Below are positions 28,219-36,911 of a stretch of DNA of 64,000 bases, in pieces (position 1 is the stretch's first letter; each line of letters opens with the position of its first letter). Where the stretch lies: NCBI GenBank assembly GCA_020160805.1, contig JAIUPO010000001.1, positions 124,001 through 188,000 of the forward strand. The letters are read 5' to 3'. This stretch comes from Actinomycetota bacterium. Its GTDB lineage: Bacteria; Actinomycetota; Actinomycetes; Actinomycetales; Dermatophilaceae. The translations under genes were made by a program, and so were the position numbers. The notes under the pieces are model-generated. The model was not told where the DNA came from, made no database searches, and was given only the letters and a program-made list of their open reading frames with translations.

Positions 28219-28317
28219 CTGTTCTCTCCTTATGAGGTCCACGTCGCCGTGGTGGCGGGTGCGGTATGTCGTATGTCGCTGTGCTGGTCGCGAGGAGGTC
28301 CCCCTCGCGGGGGTGGG

Positions 28318-29127
28318 TCAGCTGCCGAAGTGGCGGCGGGCCCCTTCGAGTTTGGTGGCGATGGTGCCGTCGATGACCTCGTCGCCGATCTGGACTCGCA
28401 TCCCGCCGACCACAGAGGGATCGACGATCGGCTGGACCTGGACCGGACGGCCATACATCCGCTCCAAGGCGGTGGCTAGGCGCTCGCGCTCGGCGTCGCC
28501 GAGGGCGGTCGCCGAGGTGACGACCGCGGTGACCTGGCCGCGGCGCTCGGCGATCTGCTGGAGGTAGCCCTCCAGAGTCGCGGCGAGGCGCTTATCGCTG
28601 CGCTTGCCGACGGCCTGCTGGGCCAGGCGCACCGTCTCCGGCGCGGCCTTGCCCGTCAGCAACCGGCCGACGATCTGCGATTTGCCGCCCGGATTGCCCT
28701 GACGGTTGGTCAGCGCATCGCGCAGCTCCGGATTGGCCGCGACGATCCGCTCGAAGCGGAAGAGCTCGTCCTCGACCTGTCCCAACCGACCGGCCCGATC
28801 CGCGCTCTCGGCCAGACCGGCGACACCGAAATTCTCGATCGTGTCGGTGAGGTCTCGCTCATCAGCCCAGCGCTGGCCGGCGAGGACCGCCAGCACATGC
28901 GTGGCCTGATCGGAGACCTTGCCGCCGAAGAGTCGGCGCGCCAGCGCATCCTTGGCCTCCCCCTCGCGCGAGGGATCGGTCAGGGCTCGGCGCAGGGTCG
29001 CATTGCCCTCGACCGTCGCGCCGGCCGCGAAGAGCTGCTCGGCGAGGTCAGCGGCATCCACCGAGCCGATAACCTCCGCGAGCGCGGCCAGTCCTGCCTT
29101 GGCGGCAGCGCGCGAGCTGCCGCGCAT
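28318..29127 (-). CDS. atpH: ATP synthase F1 subunit delta
   Basis: 269 residues, the peripheral stalk connector. The two helical regions of the OSCP fold are recognisable, with the conserved C-terminal GGMRVQIGDEVIDGTI segment. It is longer than enterobacterial delta (about 177) but of normal length for actinobacteria without the b-delta fusion of mycobacteria. Its ATG overlaps the stop of atpF by one base, indicating coupling. A spacer of about 100 bases precedes atpA. Confidence 0.95.
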   Translation of the reverse strand: MRGSSRAAAKAGLAALAEVIGSVDAADLAEQLFAAGATVEGNATLRRALTDPSREGEAKDALARRLFGGKVSDQATHVLAVLAGQRWADERDLTDTIENFGVAGLAESADRAGRLGQVEDELFRFERIVAANPELRDALTNRQGNPGGKSQIVGRLLTGKAAPETVRLAQQAVGKRSDKRLAATLEGYLQQIAERRGQVTAVVTSATALGDAERERLATALERMYGRPVQVQPIVDPSVVGGMRVQIGDEVIDGTIATKLEGARRHFGS

Positions 29128-29729
29128 CAGGAGTCGACCTTCTGCGCCGTGAGGTTGCCGGACTCGAGCTCAGCCAGGAATCGATCGACGATGCCGGTCT
29201 GACGGGCCTGGTCGTGCAGAGACTCCCCGACGATCTTGCTGGCCAGATCGGTCGAAAGCCGGCCGACCTCACCACGCAACTGCGTGGCGGCCTGCGAGCG
29301 CTCCGCCTCGATCTGCCGGTGCGCCGCCTCGGTGATCCGGGTGGCTTCGGCCTGCGCCTGGCCCCGCATCTCGGCGACGATCGCGCTGCCCTGGACGCGA
29401 GCGTCCTCGCGGATCTGGGTGGCCTCGGTGCGGGCCTCCTTCAGCTGCGCCTCGTACTGCGCCTTGGCCGCCTCGGCGGCCGCCTGGGCCTCCTCGGCCT
29501 GGGCCATGCCGCCCTCGATGGCGGCCGCGCGGGCGGCATACGCCTTCTCGAGGTTGGGGACGACCTTCTTGGCGATGACGAAGTAGAGGATGCCGAAGGC
29601 GATGAGGCCGAAGATCAGCTCACCGTAGAGGGGCAGGATAGGCATCCGGCCCGCGACCGGGTCGCCTCCGGGGGTGCCTTCCGTCTCCGCGACGAGGCCC
29701 ACCAGTGGTGCAAGACCTGTCAAGTGCAC
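29127..29729 (-). CDS. atpF: ATP synthase F0 subunit b
   Basis: 200 residues. A single transmembrane helix lies near residues 37-55 (LIFGLIAFGILYFVIAKKVV). A long amphipathic helix rich in Ala, Glu, Gln and Arg follows, forming the peripheral stalk. The N-terminal 30 residues before the helix are an extension common in actinobacteria. It overlaps atpH and follows atpE by 53 bases. Confidence 0.95.
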   Translation of the reverse strand: MHLTGLAPLVGLVAETEGTPGGDPVAGRMPILPLYGELIFGLIAFGILYFVIAKKVVPNLEKAYAARAAAIEGGMAQAEEAQAAAEAAKAQYEAQLKEARTEATQIREDARVQGSAIVAEMRGQAQAEATRITEAAHRQIEAERSQAATQLRGEVGRLSTDLASKIVGESLHDQARQTGIVDRFLAELESGNLTAQKVDS

Positions 29730-29782
29730 GGCGTTCTCCTAGTGCTTGGCTGCGGACGTTTCGAGTTAATGGCCGCTGACGA

Positions 29783-30061
<279 letters not shown>

Positions 30062-30113
30062 TCAGTTGTCGTGCGCGGCGATCCAGCGAACCGGGGCCGA
30101 AAGGTGGTGCAGC

Positions 30114-30929
30114 TCAGTGCTCTTCGGAAATGGCGTCCGAGATATAGGTCGCCGCGAGCAGCGTGAAGATGTAGGCCTGGAGGAACTGGATCAGCGCCTC
30201 GAAGGCGGTGAAGATCAGCGCCATGGCGAAGGAGCCGATCGAGGTGATCTTCAACCCGATGCCGCCATGCAGGAGCATGTACTCGCCGCCCATCACGAAG
30301 AGCAGCAGCAGCATGTGGCCAGCGAACATATTGCCGAAGAGTCGCAAGGCGAGCGTGAGCGGGCGGATGAGGAAGAACTGGGCGTATTCCAGCGGGATCA
30401 TCAGCACATAGATCGGCTTGGGCAGACCCTTGGGGATCATCCCCGTGAGGTAGTGCCCGACGCCCTTCTTGCGCATGCCGGCGATGTGGTAGACGACGTA
30501 GACGACCAGGGTCAGCGCGATCGGGAAGGCGATGCGGCTCATCGTCGGATACTGAATCGGCGGGATGATGCCGAAGAGGTTGTTGACGAGGATGACCACG
30601 AAGAGGCTGAACAGCAGCGGAACGAAGCGCAGGAACTCTTTGGACCCGATGATGTCGCGGGCGAGGCCGTTGCGGACGAAGTCATAAGCCTGCTCGACGA
30701 GCCACTGCCCCTTACCGGGGACGATCGCGGCCTTCTTGGTCAACGCGATCAGGGCCCAGCTGATGAGGATGACCGACAGGCCGAAGACCGCCATCGGGCG
30801 GGTGAAGGTCCAGTCGCCGGAGCCGAAGATCGGCCAGTAGAACTCCTCCGGGGTGGGGGCGTGGAAGCCCTCGCCTTCACCGGACGCCATCGGCGCCACC
30901 AGGGAAGTTCCCAGCAGGTGCAGACTCAC
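30114..30929 (-). CDS. atpB: ATP synthase F0 subunit a
   Basis: 271 residues with about five to six transmembrane helices. The essential arginine is in LALRLFGNMFAGH, and the C-terminal helix region ALIQFLQAYIFTLLAATYI is conserved. The GTG at 30929 is chosen since AAGGAG lies 5 bases upstream; an ATG at 30977 would overrun this ribosome binding site. It forms the proton channel with subunit c. The gap to the upstream AtpZ-like gene has a TetR-type palindrome. Confidence 0.95.
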   Translation of the reverse strand: MSLHLLGTSLVAPMASGEGEGFHAPTPEEFYWPIFGSGDWTFTRPMAVFGLSVILISWALIALTKKAAIVPGKGQWLVEQAYDFVRNGLARDIIGSKEFLRFVPLLFSLFVVILVNNLFGIIPPIQYPTMSRIAFPIALTLVVYVVYHIAGMRKKGVGHYLTGMIPKGLPKPIYVLMIPLEYAQFFLIRPLTLALRLFGNMFAGHMLLLLFVMGGEYMLLHGGIGLKITSIGSFAMALIFTAFEALIQFLQAYIFTLLAATYISDAISEEH

Positions 30930-30982
30930 ATGGTCTCCTTGGACGGCGTTCAGATTTACGGCATCCCCCATCGGCACAGCAC

Positions 30983-30996
30983 TGACCGAACGGTCA
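30983..30996. promoter_or_regulatory. TGACCG-N2-CGGTCA palindrome ahead of atpB
   Basis: TGACCGAACGGTCA is a perfect 6+2+6 inverted repeat in the 86-base gap between the AtpZ-like gene and atpB. The ACCG-N2-CGGT core is common to TetR-family operators. It also resembles the palindrome at 5414-5423. No regulator gene is adjacent. Confidence 0.4.
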
Positions 30997-31015
30997 AACC
31001 GGGCAACGTGCGGAA

Positions 31016-31258
31016 TCAGCCCCTACCGTACCGGACCCACACCGCGTATAGCGAAACGGCCATGCCGATCAGGACACCTGGCAAGACGATCCAGCTCGTG
31101 CCGAGCCAGCGATCCAACAGATAGGCGGGGATGCCGAAGGTCAGCGGCCCCGCCAGGACATAGGACAGGGCATCCCACATCGGGGGGTTCTGATTGCCTG
31201 GGTGCCCGGAATCCTTGCGCTGCAAGGGCGTCAGCGGCTCCTCGTCGCTCCCGCTCAT
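31016..31258 (-). CDS. AtpZ/AtpI-like small membrane protein of the ATP synthase operon
   Basis: 80 residues with two hydrophobic helices (about 27-48 and 54-73), the usual shape of AtpZ-type proteins encoded ahead of atpB. The protein is thought to help c-ring assembly or ion handling; that is family knowledge only. Its ATG overlaps the stop of the preceding gene (ATGA, 31255-31258). Confidence 0.7.
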   Translation of the reverse strand: MSGSDEEPLTPLQRKDSGHPGNQNPPMWDALSYVLAGPLTFGIPAYLLDRWLGTSWIVLPGVLIGMAVSLYAVWVRYGRG

Positions 31259-31737
31259 GGGGTATGACGACCGGCCGGCTCATCCTGCGCCGCGCCACCC
31301 ACGGCGGCCCCGTCGGAGGAGGGCGCCTCGTCATACACCGGGCGCCGTGAGCGCAGGAAGCCGAGCACCTGGAAGACCTGCCACACCAGAGCGCAGGCGA
31401 GCGCGGTCAGCCCGAAGGCCCGCCCGTCCAGCCAGTCGGCGCCCTGGAGCAGCAGGATGACCACCAACAGGAAGATCAGCTGCCCGAAAAAGACCGCGAG
31501 CGCGGTGGCCATGAAGAGCATCGGCGCGACATTTGCCGCGAGGCGCAGCATGACGACCATGCCGAGGCCGAAGAAGGCGATCGTGACGGCATACCCCAGG
31601 GCGGCGCCGAGCGCGGCCTTGCCGCCGCCGGCGAAGAAGGCGATGGCGATGGCGACCGGCCCAACGAGCAACGTCGGCACGAAGGCCGAGCGCGTCATGG
31701 CGCGGAAGGGATCGGGGCGGGTCGCGGCTGCGGTCAC
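31255..31737 (-). CDS. ATP synthase protein I-like membrane protein
   Basis: 160 residues with four hydrophobic helices (about residues 17-35, 40-60, 68-95 and 100-122). Position and topology match the AtpI-like protein (Rv1303 type) that precedes atpB in actinobacteria, where AtpI is thought to assist c-ring assembly. The GTG at 31737 was chosen because it lies before the first helix; upstream codons are in the wecA spacer. The C-terminus is a 40-residue charged, disordered tail. Its stop overlaps the next small gene. Confidence 0.7.
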   Translation of the reverse strand: MTAAATRPDPFRAMTRSAFVPTLLVGPVAIAIAFFAGGGKAALGAALGYAVTIAFFGLGMVVMLRLAANVAPMLFMATALAVFFGQLIFLLVVILLLQGADWLDGRAFGLTALACALVWQVFQVLGFLRSRRPVYDEAPSSDGAAVGGAAQDEPAGRHTP

Positions 31738-31778
31738 CGGCCCATTATCGGTCCCGGCGCGTGTCCACCCGCGCGCCC

Positions 31779-32900
31779 TCAGTGGCCGGGGAAGACTCTC
31801 GGCCGGTGGCCGTGGGTGGAGAACCGGGGCAGCCAGACGGTCAAGGCGGCGGTGACGGCCAGGGCCAGCAGCACGAGCGTGGCGGCCAGGCGCGGGTCGA
31901 GGAAGACGAAGGACACACAGCCCATCGAGGCGACGGCCGCCCACAGCCACAGCAGCAGCACGGCCCGCCGGTGCCCGTGGCCGATCTGCAGCATTCGGTG
32001 ATGCAAGTGCTGCGCGTCCGGACTCCAGGGGTGCCGGCCCGCGCGGGTGCGGCGGATGATCGCCAGGGCGACATCGAGCAATGGCAGCAGGATGATCGCG
32101 GTCGGCACGAGCAACGGCAACAGGGCCGCGCCCACGACCGTCCCGGACACCTGGTCCGGCGGCACCCCACCCGTGGTGGCGATCATCGCGGCCGCGAGGA
32201 GCAGGCCCAGCAGCAGCGCCCCGCTATCGCCCATGAACAGGCGGGCGGGATAGAAGTTGTGTGGCAGAAAGCCGAGGCAGCAGCCGAGCAGCGCGGCCGA
32301 GATAAAGGTCGCGGAGCTGAAGACATTGGGCGGGTCGTAGCTGCGTGAGATTGAGTAGCTGTAGGCAAAGAAGCTGGTCGCCGCGATGGCGACGACGCCG
32401 GAGGCGAGGCCATCGAGGCCGTCGATGAAGTTGACGGCATTGGTCGAGACGAGCACGGTGAAGATCGTCAATCCGGCGAGCACCGGGCCTGGCAGGACGG
32501 TGGTGACACCCAGCACGGGCAGGCTGTAGAGCTGCAGGCCGAAGAAGGCCATGACGCCGGCGGCGACAATCTGGCCAGCGAGTTTGGTCAATGGGTCGAG
32601 CTCGTAGACGTCATCGATCGCCCCGACGAGGCAGATCAGACCGGCCCCGAGCAGGACGCCCCACAACTGCGGGGTATCGAAAACCTGCCTCAGGTAGGGC
32701 AATTTCGACGCGGTCAACGTCGCCGCGACAAAACCGACGAGGATCGCCACTCCCCCAAGGCGCGGGATCGGCACGGCGTGCACATCCCGGTCCCGCACCT
32801 GGGTGAAGGCTCCCACCTTGACCGCGAGCCGGTAGATCGCGGGGACGGCGAGATAGGTCGTCGCCATCGCGACGAGAAGAACGAAGAGATATTCGCGCAC
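31779..32900 (-). CDS. wecA: Undecaprenyl-phosphate GlcNAc-1-phosphate transferase (WecA/TagO-like)
   Basis: 373 residues with about ten or eleven transmembrane helices. AIDDVYELDP holds the Mg-binding aspartates, NFIDGLDGLASG is the conserved catalytic loop, and FMGDSGALLLG and the cytoplasmic HPWSPDAQHLHHRML (HxxHH region) are family signatures. It transfers a sugar-1-phosphate to the lipid carrier, starting arabinogalactan or other cell-wall polymer synthesis. It lies between glyA and the atpI-like gene, as in other actinobacteria. Confidence 0.92.
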   Translation of the reverse strand: MREYLFVLLVAMATTYLAVPAIYRLAVKVGAFTQVRDRDVHAVPIPRLGGVAILVGFVAATLTASKLPYLRQVFDTPQLWGVLLGAGLICLVGAIDDVYELDPLTKLAGQIVAAGVMAFFGLQLYSLPVLGVTTVLPGPVLAGLTIFTVLVSTNAVNFIDGLDGLASGVVAIAATSFFAYSYSISRSYDPPNVFSSATFISAALLGCCLGFLPHNFYPARLFMGDSGALLLGLLLAAAMIATTGGVPPDQVSGTVVGAALLPLLVPTAIILLPLLDVALAIIRRTRAGRHPWSPDAQHLHHRMLQIGHGHRRAVLLLWLWAAVASMGCVSFVFLDPRLAATLVLLALAVTAALTVWLPRFSTHGHRPRVFPGH

Positions 32901-32912
32901 CCGGGCGCCGCG

Positions 32913-34181
32913 TCAGCGGGGGTATGCCGGGAAGCGCGTCACGAGATCGGTCACCTCCGCGCGCACCTCCCGCGTCACGGCGTGGTCGGGGTCCGCATCG
33001 CCTTGGGTGATGGCCGTCGCGATCAGCCGGGCGATCGTGCGCATCTCCTCGGTCCCCATGCCCTGCGTGGTGACGCACGGGGTGCCGACGCGGATGCCGG
33101 AGGCGACCGACGGCGGGGCCGGGTCGAAGGGGATGGCGTTCTTGTTCAGAACAATCCCCGCCGCGTCGGCGCGCGCCTCGGCGTCCTTGCCCGTCACGCC
33201 GACGCCCTGGAGGTCGTGCAGCGACAGGTGCGTATCGGTGCCACCGGTCGTCGGGCGAATGCCGTGCTCGGCGAGGCTGGTCGCGAGGACGGCGGCGTTC
33301 TCGACGACCTGCTTGGCGTAGGCGGCATACTCCGGGGTTGCGCACTCCTTGAAGTTGACCGCCTTGGCGGCGATCGTGTGCATCTGCGGGCCGCCCTGCA
33401 TCATCGGGAAGACGGCCTTGTCGATCGCGGCCTGGTGCTGCTCGGTGCAGACGATCGCGCCGGAGCGCGGGCCGCGCAGCACCTTGTGCGTGGTGAAGGA
33501 GACGACATCGGCATATGGCACCGGGCTCGGGATCGCCTTGCCGGCCACCAGGCCGATGAAGTGCGCCGCGTCGACCCAGAAGATCGCGCCGACCTCATCG
33601 GCGAGCGCGCGGATGCGCTCGAAGTCGATCAGCCGGGGGATGGCGGAGCCGCCGGCGCAGATGACCTTGGGCCGGTGCTCGCGCGCGAGCTCCTCCATCT
33701 GCGCGTAGTTGATGTCCTCGGTTTCCTGGTCAACGCCATAGTGAACGGCGTTGAACCACTTGCCGGAGAAAGAAACTTTGGTGCCATGGGTCAGGTGGCC
33801 ACCGTGCGGCAGGCTCATCGCGAGGATGGTCTCGCCCGGCTTCATGAAGGCGCCATAGACCGCCTGGTTGGCGCTCGCACCGCTGTGCGGCTGGACGTTG
33901 GCGTGGTCGGCGCCGAAAAGCTCCTTGCACCGCTCGATCGCGAGGTTCTCGGCCTTGTCGACCTCGGCGCACCCGCCGTAGTAGCGCCGGCCGGGGTAGC
34001 CCTCCGCATATTTGTTGGACAACGTCGAACCGAGCGCGGTGAGCACCCGGGGGCTCGAGAGGTTCTCGCTGGCGATCAGCTGCAGGCCGCCCCGGATCCG
34101 GTCCAGTTCGGAAAGCAGGACGCCCGCGATCTCGGGGTCGAAGGCTTCGAGTGCGTCATAGTCCGAGCCGTAGAACGTCAT
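32913..34181 (-). CDS. glyA: Serine hydroxymethyltransferase
   Basis: 422 residues. It interconverts serine and glycine with tetrahydrofolate, joining serine from SerA to one-carbon metabolism. The PLP lysine lies in VVSFTTHKVLRGPRSG (near residue 228). GGAEVD-like RYYGGCAEVD and HSGASANQAVY are also conserved. It ends 12 bases before wecA and lies 42 bases after tsaC, so it is probably part of the same long transcript. No glycine riboswitch is visible in the short leader. Confidence 0.97.
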   Translation of the reverse strand: MTFYGSDYDALEAFDPEIAGVLLSELDRIRGGLQLIASENLSSPRVLTALGSTLSNKYAEGYPGRRYYGGCAEVDKAENLAIERCKELFGADHANVQPHSGASANQAVYGAFMKPGETILAMSLPHGGHLTHGTKVSFSGKWFNAVHYGVDQETEDINYAQMEELAREHRPKVICAGGSAIPRLIDFERIRALADEVGAIFWVDAAHFIGLVAGKAIPSPVPYADVVSFTTHKVLRGPRSGAIVCTEQHQAAIDKAVFPMMQGGPQMHTIAAKAVNFKECATPEYAAYAKQVVENAAVLATSLAEHGIRPTTGGTDTHLSLHDLQGVGVTGKDAEARADAAGIVLNKNAIPFDPAPPSVASGIRVGTPCVTTQGMGTEEMRTIARLIATAITQGDADPDHAVTREVRAEVTDLVTRFPAYPR

Positions 34182-34223
34182 CGTCCGTCCATTTCGTCGC
34201 GAGGTGCCGGGTTCGGTCCCACT

Positions 34224-34934
34224 CTATTGCGCTGTGGCGGGCCCGTCCGCTGTGTCCGGCGCCTGCGGGGTATGCGGGCCGCTCGCCTCCTCGTCCCCGC
34301 CGGCCATCGGGACCAGCGCCGCGAGGTCGTCCTCACTGATCGCGCCATGCCGCAGCACGATCGGGGCCGGGCCGGTGCAGTCCAGGATCGTGGAGGGGGC
34401 TTGGGAGGTGCGGGGCCCGCCATCGACATACACCTCGACGGCGGAGCCGAGCTGGGTGGCGGCATCCAGGACGCTCGTGGCGGCCGGGCTGCCGTGCAGG
34501 TTTGCGCTGGTCACGGCCATCGGGCCGGTTTCCTTGAGCACGGCGAGCGCGATCTCGTCGTCCGGCATCCGCACCGCGACGGTGCCGTGCGTCTCGCCGA
34601 GGTCCCACGCCAGCGATGGCTGGGCCCGCACGACGACGGTCAGCGCCCCGGGCCAGAAGCGCTCGACGAGGTCTCGGACGTAGGGCTCGATATCGGTGGC
34701 GATCCCGTCGAGGGTGCGCATTTCCCCGATAAGCACCGGCGGCGGCACATCGCGCCCGCGGCCCTTGGCCGCCAGCAGCCGGTGCACGGCATCGGCGTCG
34801 AAGGCATCGCACCCGATGCCATAGACCGTGTCGGTGGGTATGACGACCAGTTGCCCACTCTGCACCGCGCTCGTGGCGGCGGTGATCGCCACCTCGCGGT
34901 TCTCGGCAGCGGTGGCGGAGACGACGGGACTCAT
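34224..34934 (-). CDS. tsaC: L-threonylcarbamoyladenylate synthase
   Basis: 236 residues of the YrdC/Sua5 fold. Conserved PTDTVYGIGCDA, a basic binding groove (AAKGRGRD), and PMAVTSANLHGSPAA identify the family. It makes threonylcarbamoyl-AMP from threonine, bicarbonate and ATP for the t6A modification of ANN-decoding tRNAs. The C-terminal 30 residues are low-complexity and lack the Sua5 domain. In other actinobacteria it directly follows prmC; here the frameshifted lipoprotein and a hypothetical gene intervene. Confidence 0.92.
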   Translation of the reverse strand: MSPVVSATAAENREVAITAATSAVQSGQLVVIPTDTVYGIGCDAFDADAVHRLLAAKGRGRDVPPPVLIGEMRTLDGIATDIEPYVRDLVERFWPGALTVVVRAQPSLAWDLGETHGTVAVRMPDDEIALAVLKETGPMAVTSANLHGSPAATSVLDAATQLGSAVEVYVDGGPRTSQAPSTILDCTGPAPIVLRHGAISEDDLAALVPMAGGDEEASGPHTPQAPDTADGPATAQ

Positions 34935-34965
34935 GGGGTGGAAGTCTACGAGCGAGCGGCGCCCT

Positions 34966-35348
34966 TCATGGTTTCACCGAGACGATGCGGACCGGGCCGT
35001 CCGGGGCCTCGGCATTGCCCGGGATGGTGGCCAGCACGGCATACTCCCCGGCGGCGGCCAGCAGGTCGTCGCACGGGAAGTCGGTCGGGTGCACGGCGCC
35101 TTGGTCATCGACGAAGACACCTCGCGGCCATCGGCCGCCGACCGCGCCGTGACGACCCAGTCCAGGTGCGGCGAGGCCGTTGTGATGACGAGATCACCGA
35201 CTACCGTCACGGAGTCGAGTTCGTCGGTGCCACTCTGCGTGAGCCCCCACAGCGGCTTGTCGCCCGCGAGCAGAGGCTCCTTGTGGGCCGCCGAGCAGCC
35301 GGCGGCCACGACCACGGCCGCAGCGATGATCGCCAGGCGCGTCCGCAT
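34966..35348 (-). pseudogene. Frameshifted small lipoprotein
   Basis: From the ATG at 35348 the sequence encodes a lipoprotein signal (MRTRLAIIAAAVVVAAGCSA, lipobox AAGC with Cys18). It continues as a beta-propeller-like segment to about ARSAADGR (near 35130) and then becomes nonsense in that frame. A second frame picks up directly with GVFVDDQGAVHPTDFPCDDL and runs to VRIVSVKP and a stop at 34966. Total length 383 bases is one short of a multiple of three, so a single base loss explains it. A sequencing error is possible. The full-length relatives may be larger PQQ-like proteins. Confidence 0.6.
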
Positions 35349-35487
35349 ACTCCTCCATCCGCCCCTGGACTCCCGCCGCCCCCGGCGGCTGGCGCGCTGT
35401 CGGCGCCAGGCTGGGACGGCGACGCGGAGCGTCCGGGTTCCGGCGGGCGGCGGATTTTGCTGGCTCGCGGTTGCCTGGGCGCGCGGA

Positions 35488-35907
35488 TCAGGGGTGGTTC
35501 GGGCCGGCCGCGAGCCGCTTGGCGAGCAGGTCTGCGAGGTCCATCGACTCGCCATCGCGCTCGCCGACCCGCAGCGGCGCGGGCGAGGGCGGGAGGTCGA
35601 TGCCACGGACGCGCGCGAGCAGTGACGGAGGCGCGGACAGGATGTAAAAGTTCGCGTCCGCGTCGACGCCGACGGAGCGATCGGGCAGCAGGTGCCAGCC
35701 CTGGATGCCCGTGCGATAGCGGCCATTGCCCTTGTATGGCCGGACGGTCAGTTCCGTGGTCGGCAGGTCGGTGGCCTGGGCTTGTCGGACGAAATCGGCG
35801 ATCAGCCGCCGGGCCGCCACCGCCTGCGCCTGCTGCGCCTCGGCGAGTTTGTCCGCGTGGTACTGCGCGTTCTCCCGCGCCCTGGCGCTCCAGTCCTGCT
35901 CGCTCAT
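35488..35907 (-). CDS. Conserved hypothetical protein
   Basis: 139 residues, cytoplasmic, with no recognised domain. The N-terminus (SARARENAQYHADKLAEAQQAQAVAARRLIADFVRQA) forms a charged amphipathic helix. The rest is mixed, with two aromatic segments (YKGNGRYRTGIQGWHLLP and ANFYILSAPP). The ATG at 35907 was chosen because GGCGAG lies directly upstream; an open extension to 36093 would run through the palindrome at 35.95 kb. It lies between the frameshifted lipoprotein and prmC. Function unknown. Confidence 0.65.
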   Translation of the reverse strand: MSEQDWSARARENAQYHADKLAEAQQAQAVAARRLIADFVRQAQATDLPTTELTVRPYKGNGRYRTGIQGWHLLPDRSVGVDADANFYILSAPPSLLARVRGIDLPPSPAPLRVGERDGESMDLADLLAKRLAAGPNHP

Positions 35908-35937
35908 CTCGCCAGTATGCCGCCCGCCCCGGACCCC

Positions 35938-36009
35938 TACCGCCTGACCTAACGCCTGGTATCGGCCCTGATCAGGGCCGATACCAGGCGGTAGGCCAGT
36001 GGTTAGGCG
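35938..36009. repeat. Perfect 36-bp palindrome with flanking inverted repeats, GGCGGTAGG family
   Basis: GCCTGGTATCGGCCCTGA followed by its exact complement makes a 36-base perfect palindrome at 35954-35989. TACCGCC (35938-35944) pairs with GGCGGTA (35987-35993), and CCTAAC (35948) faces GTTAGG (36002). The element at 48396-48468 has the same plan and shares its words. It lies between prmC and the hypothetical gene, both on the minus strand, and may terminate prmC transcription. Confidence 0.7.
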
Positions 36010-36031
36010 CGGCGCCGCGGCGGGTGCGTGG

Positions 36032-36898
36032 TCAGTCGCGGCGGCGGGCGATGGTGGCGCGCGGGCGGGCGGCGAGGTCGAGGTGATCCGCAATCTCGGT
36101 CCACGCCCCCGTGGCGGCGAGTGCGCGCGGCAGCGACTCCCCCTGCGCGTCGGCGTGTTCCATCACGAGCACGCCACCGGGCTTGAGCAGCAGCGCTGCC
36201 CTGGCGGCCACGGCCAGCGGAATCGCCAGTCCGTCGGCCGAGCCGCCATAAAGCGCGATCTGCGGATCGTGATCGGCGACCTCCGGATCGATCGGCACCT
36301 GCCCGAGCGGGATGTAGGGCGGATTGCTCACCACCACATCCGCCGCACCGAGGAGGTCACCGAAGGCCGTCGTGGCATCACCGAGCCGCAAGTCCAGCGC
36401 CGGCCCGAGCGCCGCAGCATTCCGGGCCGCCCAGGCGTGGGCGAACTCGGACTTCTCCACGGCATACACCTGGGCAGCGGGCAGCTCATCGGCGACGGCG
36501 AGCGCGATCGCCCCGGAGCCTGTGCACAGGTCGACCACCACCGGCTCGGTCGCCTCGCAGGCGCGCGCGGCATCGATCGCCAGCCCGGCCACCATCTCGG
36601 TCTCCGGCCGCGGGATGAAGACGCCCGGCCCCACGGCGAGGGTCAGGCCCCGGAAGTAGGCGCGCCCCGTCAGGTGCTGCAGGGGTATGCGCAGGGCCCG
36701 CTCCCCCACCAACCCACCGAAGCGCTCAGCGGCCCGCGGGTCCAGCGGGTCGCGCAGCACCATCGCCCGCCGGATGGCCGCGGGCTCAACGCCGAGGGCG
36801 AAGGACGCCAACTCGAGCGCGTCCGCGTCCGGCGAGGCGACCCCGGCGGCGGCGAGGGTGTCGGCGGCGGCGCGCACCGCGTCATACATCGTGCTCAT
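36032..36898 (-). CDS. prmC: Release factor glutamine methyltransferase
   Basis: 288 residues. The N-terminal helical domain and the SAM-binding Rossmann domain (VVDLCTGSGAIALAVA near residue 120) are followed by the catalytic NPPYIP near residue 190. The enzyme methylates the glutamine of the GGQ motif of release factors; its substrate PrfA is encoded 13 bases upstream in the same operon. The segment FIPRPETEM is the usual conserved loop. Confidence 0.95.
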   Translation of the reverse strand: MSTMYDAVRAAADTLAAAGVASPDADALELASFALGVEPAAIRRAMVLRDPLDPRAAERFGGLVGERALRIPLQHLTGRAYFRGLTLAVGPGVFIPRPETEMVAGLAIDAARACEATEPVVVDLCTGSGAIALAVADELPAAQVYAVEKSEFAHAWAARNAAALGPALDLRLGDATTAFGDLLGAADVVVSNPPYIPLGQVPIDPEVADHDPQIALYGGSADGLAIPLAVAARAALLLKPGGVLVMEHADAQGESLPRALAATGAWTEIADHLDLAARPRATIARRRD

Positions 36899-36911
36899 GC
36901 GCGGGGCGAGC

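Noticed and set aside
34182-34223. Possible glycine riboswitch ahead of glyA
   Set aside because: The spacer is only 42 bases, far too short for a glycine aptamer.
32778-36086. A 1102-codon open frame on the plus strand
   Set aside because: It runs antisense through glyA, tsaC and the following genes and has the Arg/Ala/Gly-rich, motif-free composition of a frame held open by GC-rich third positions.
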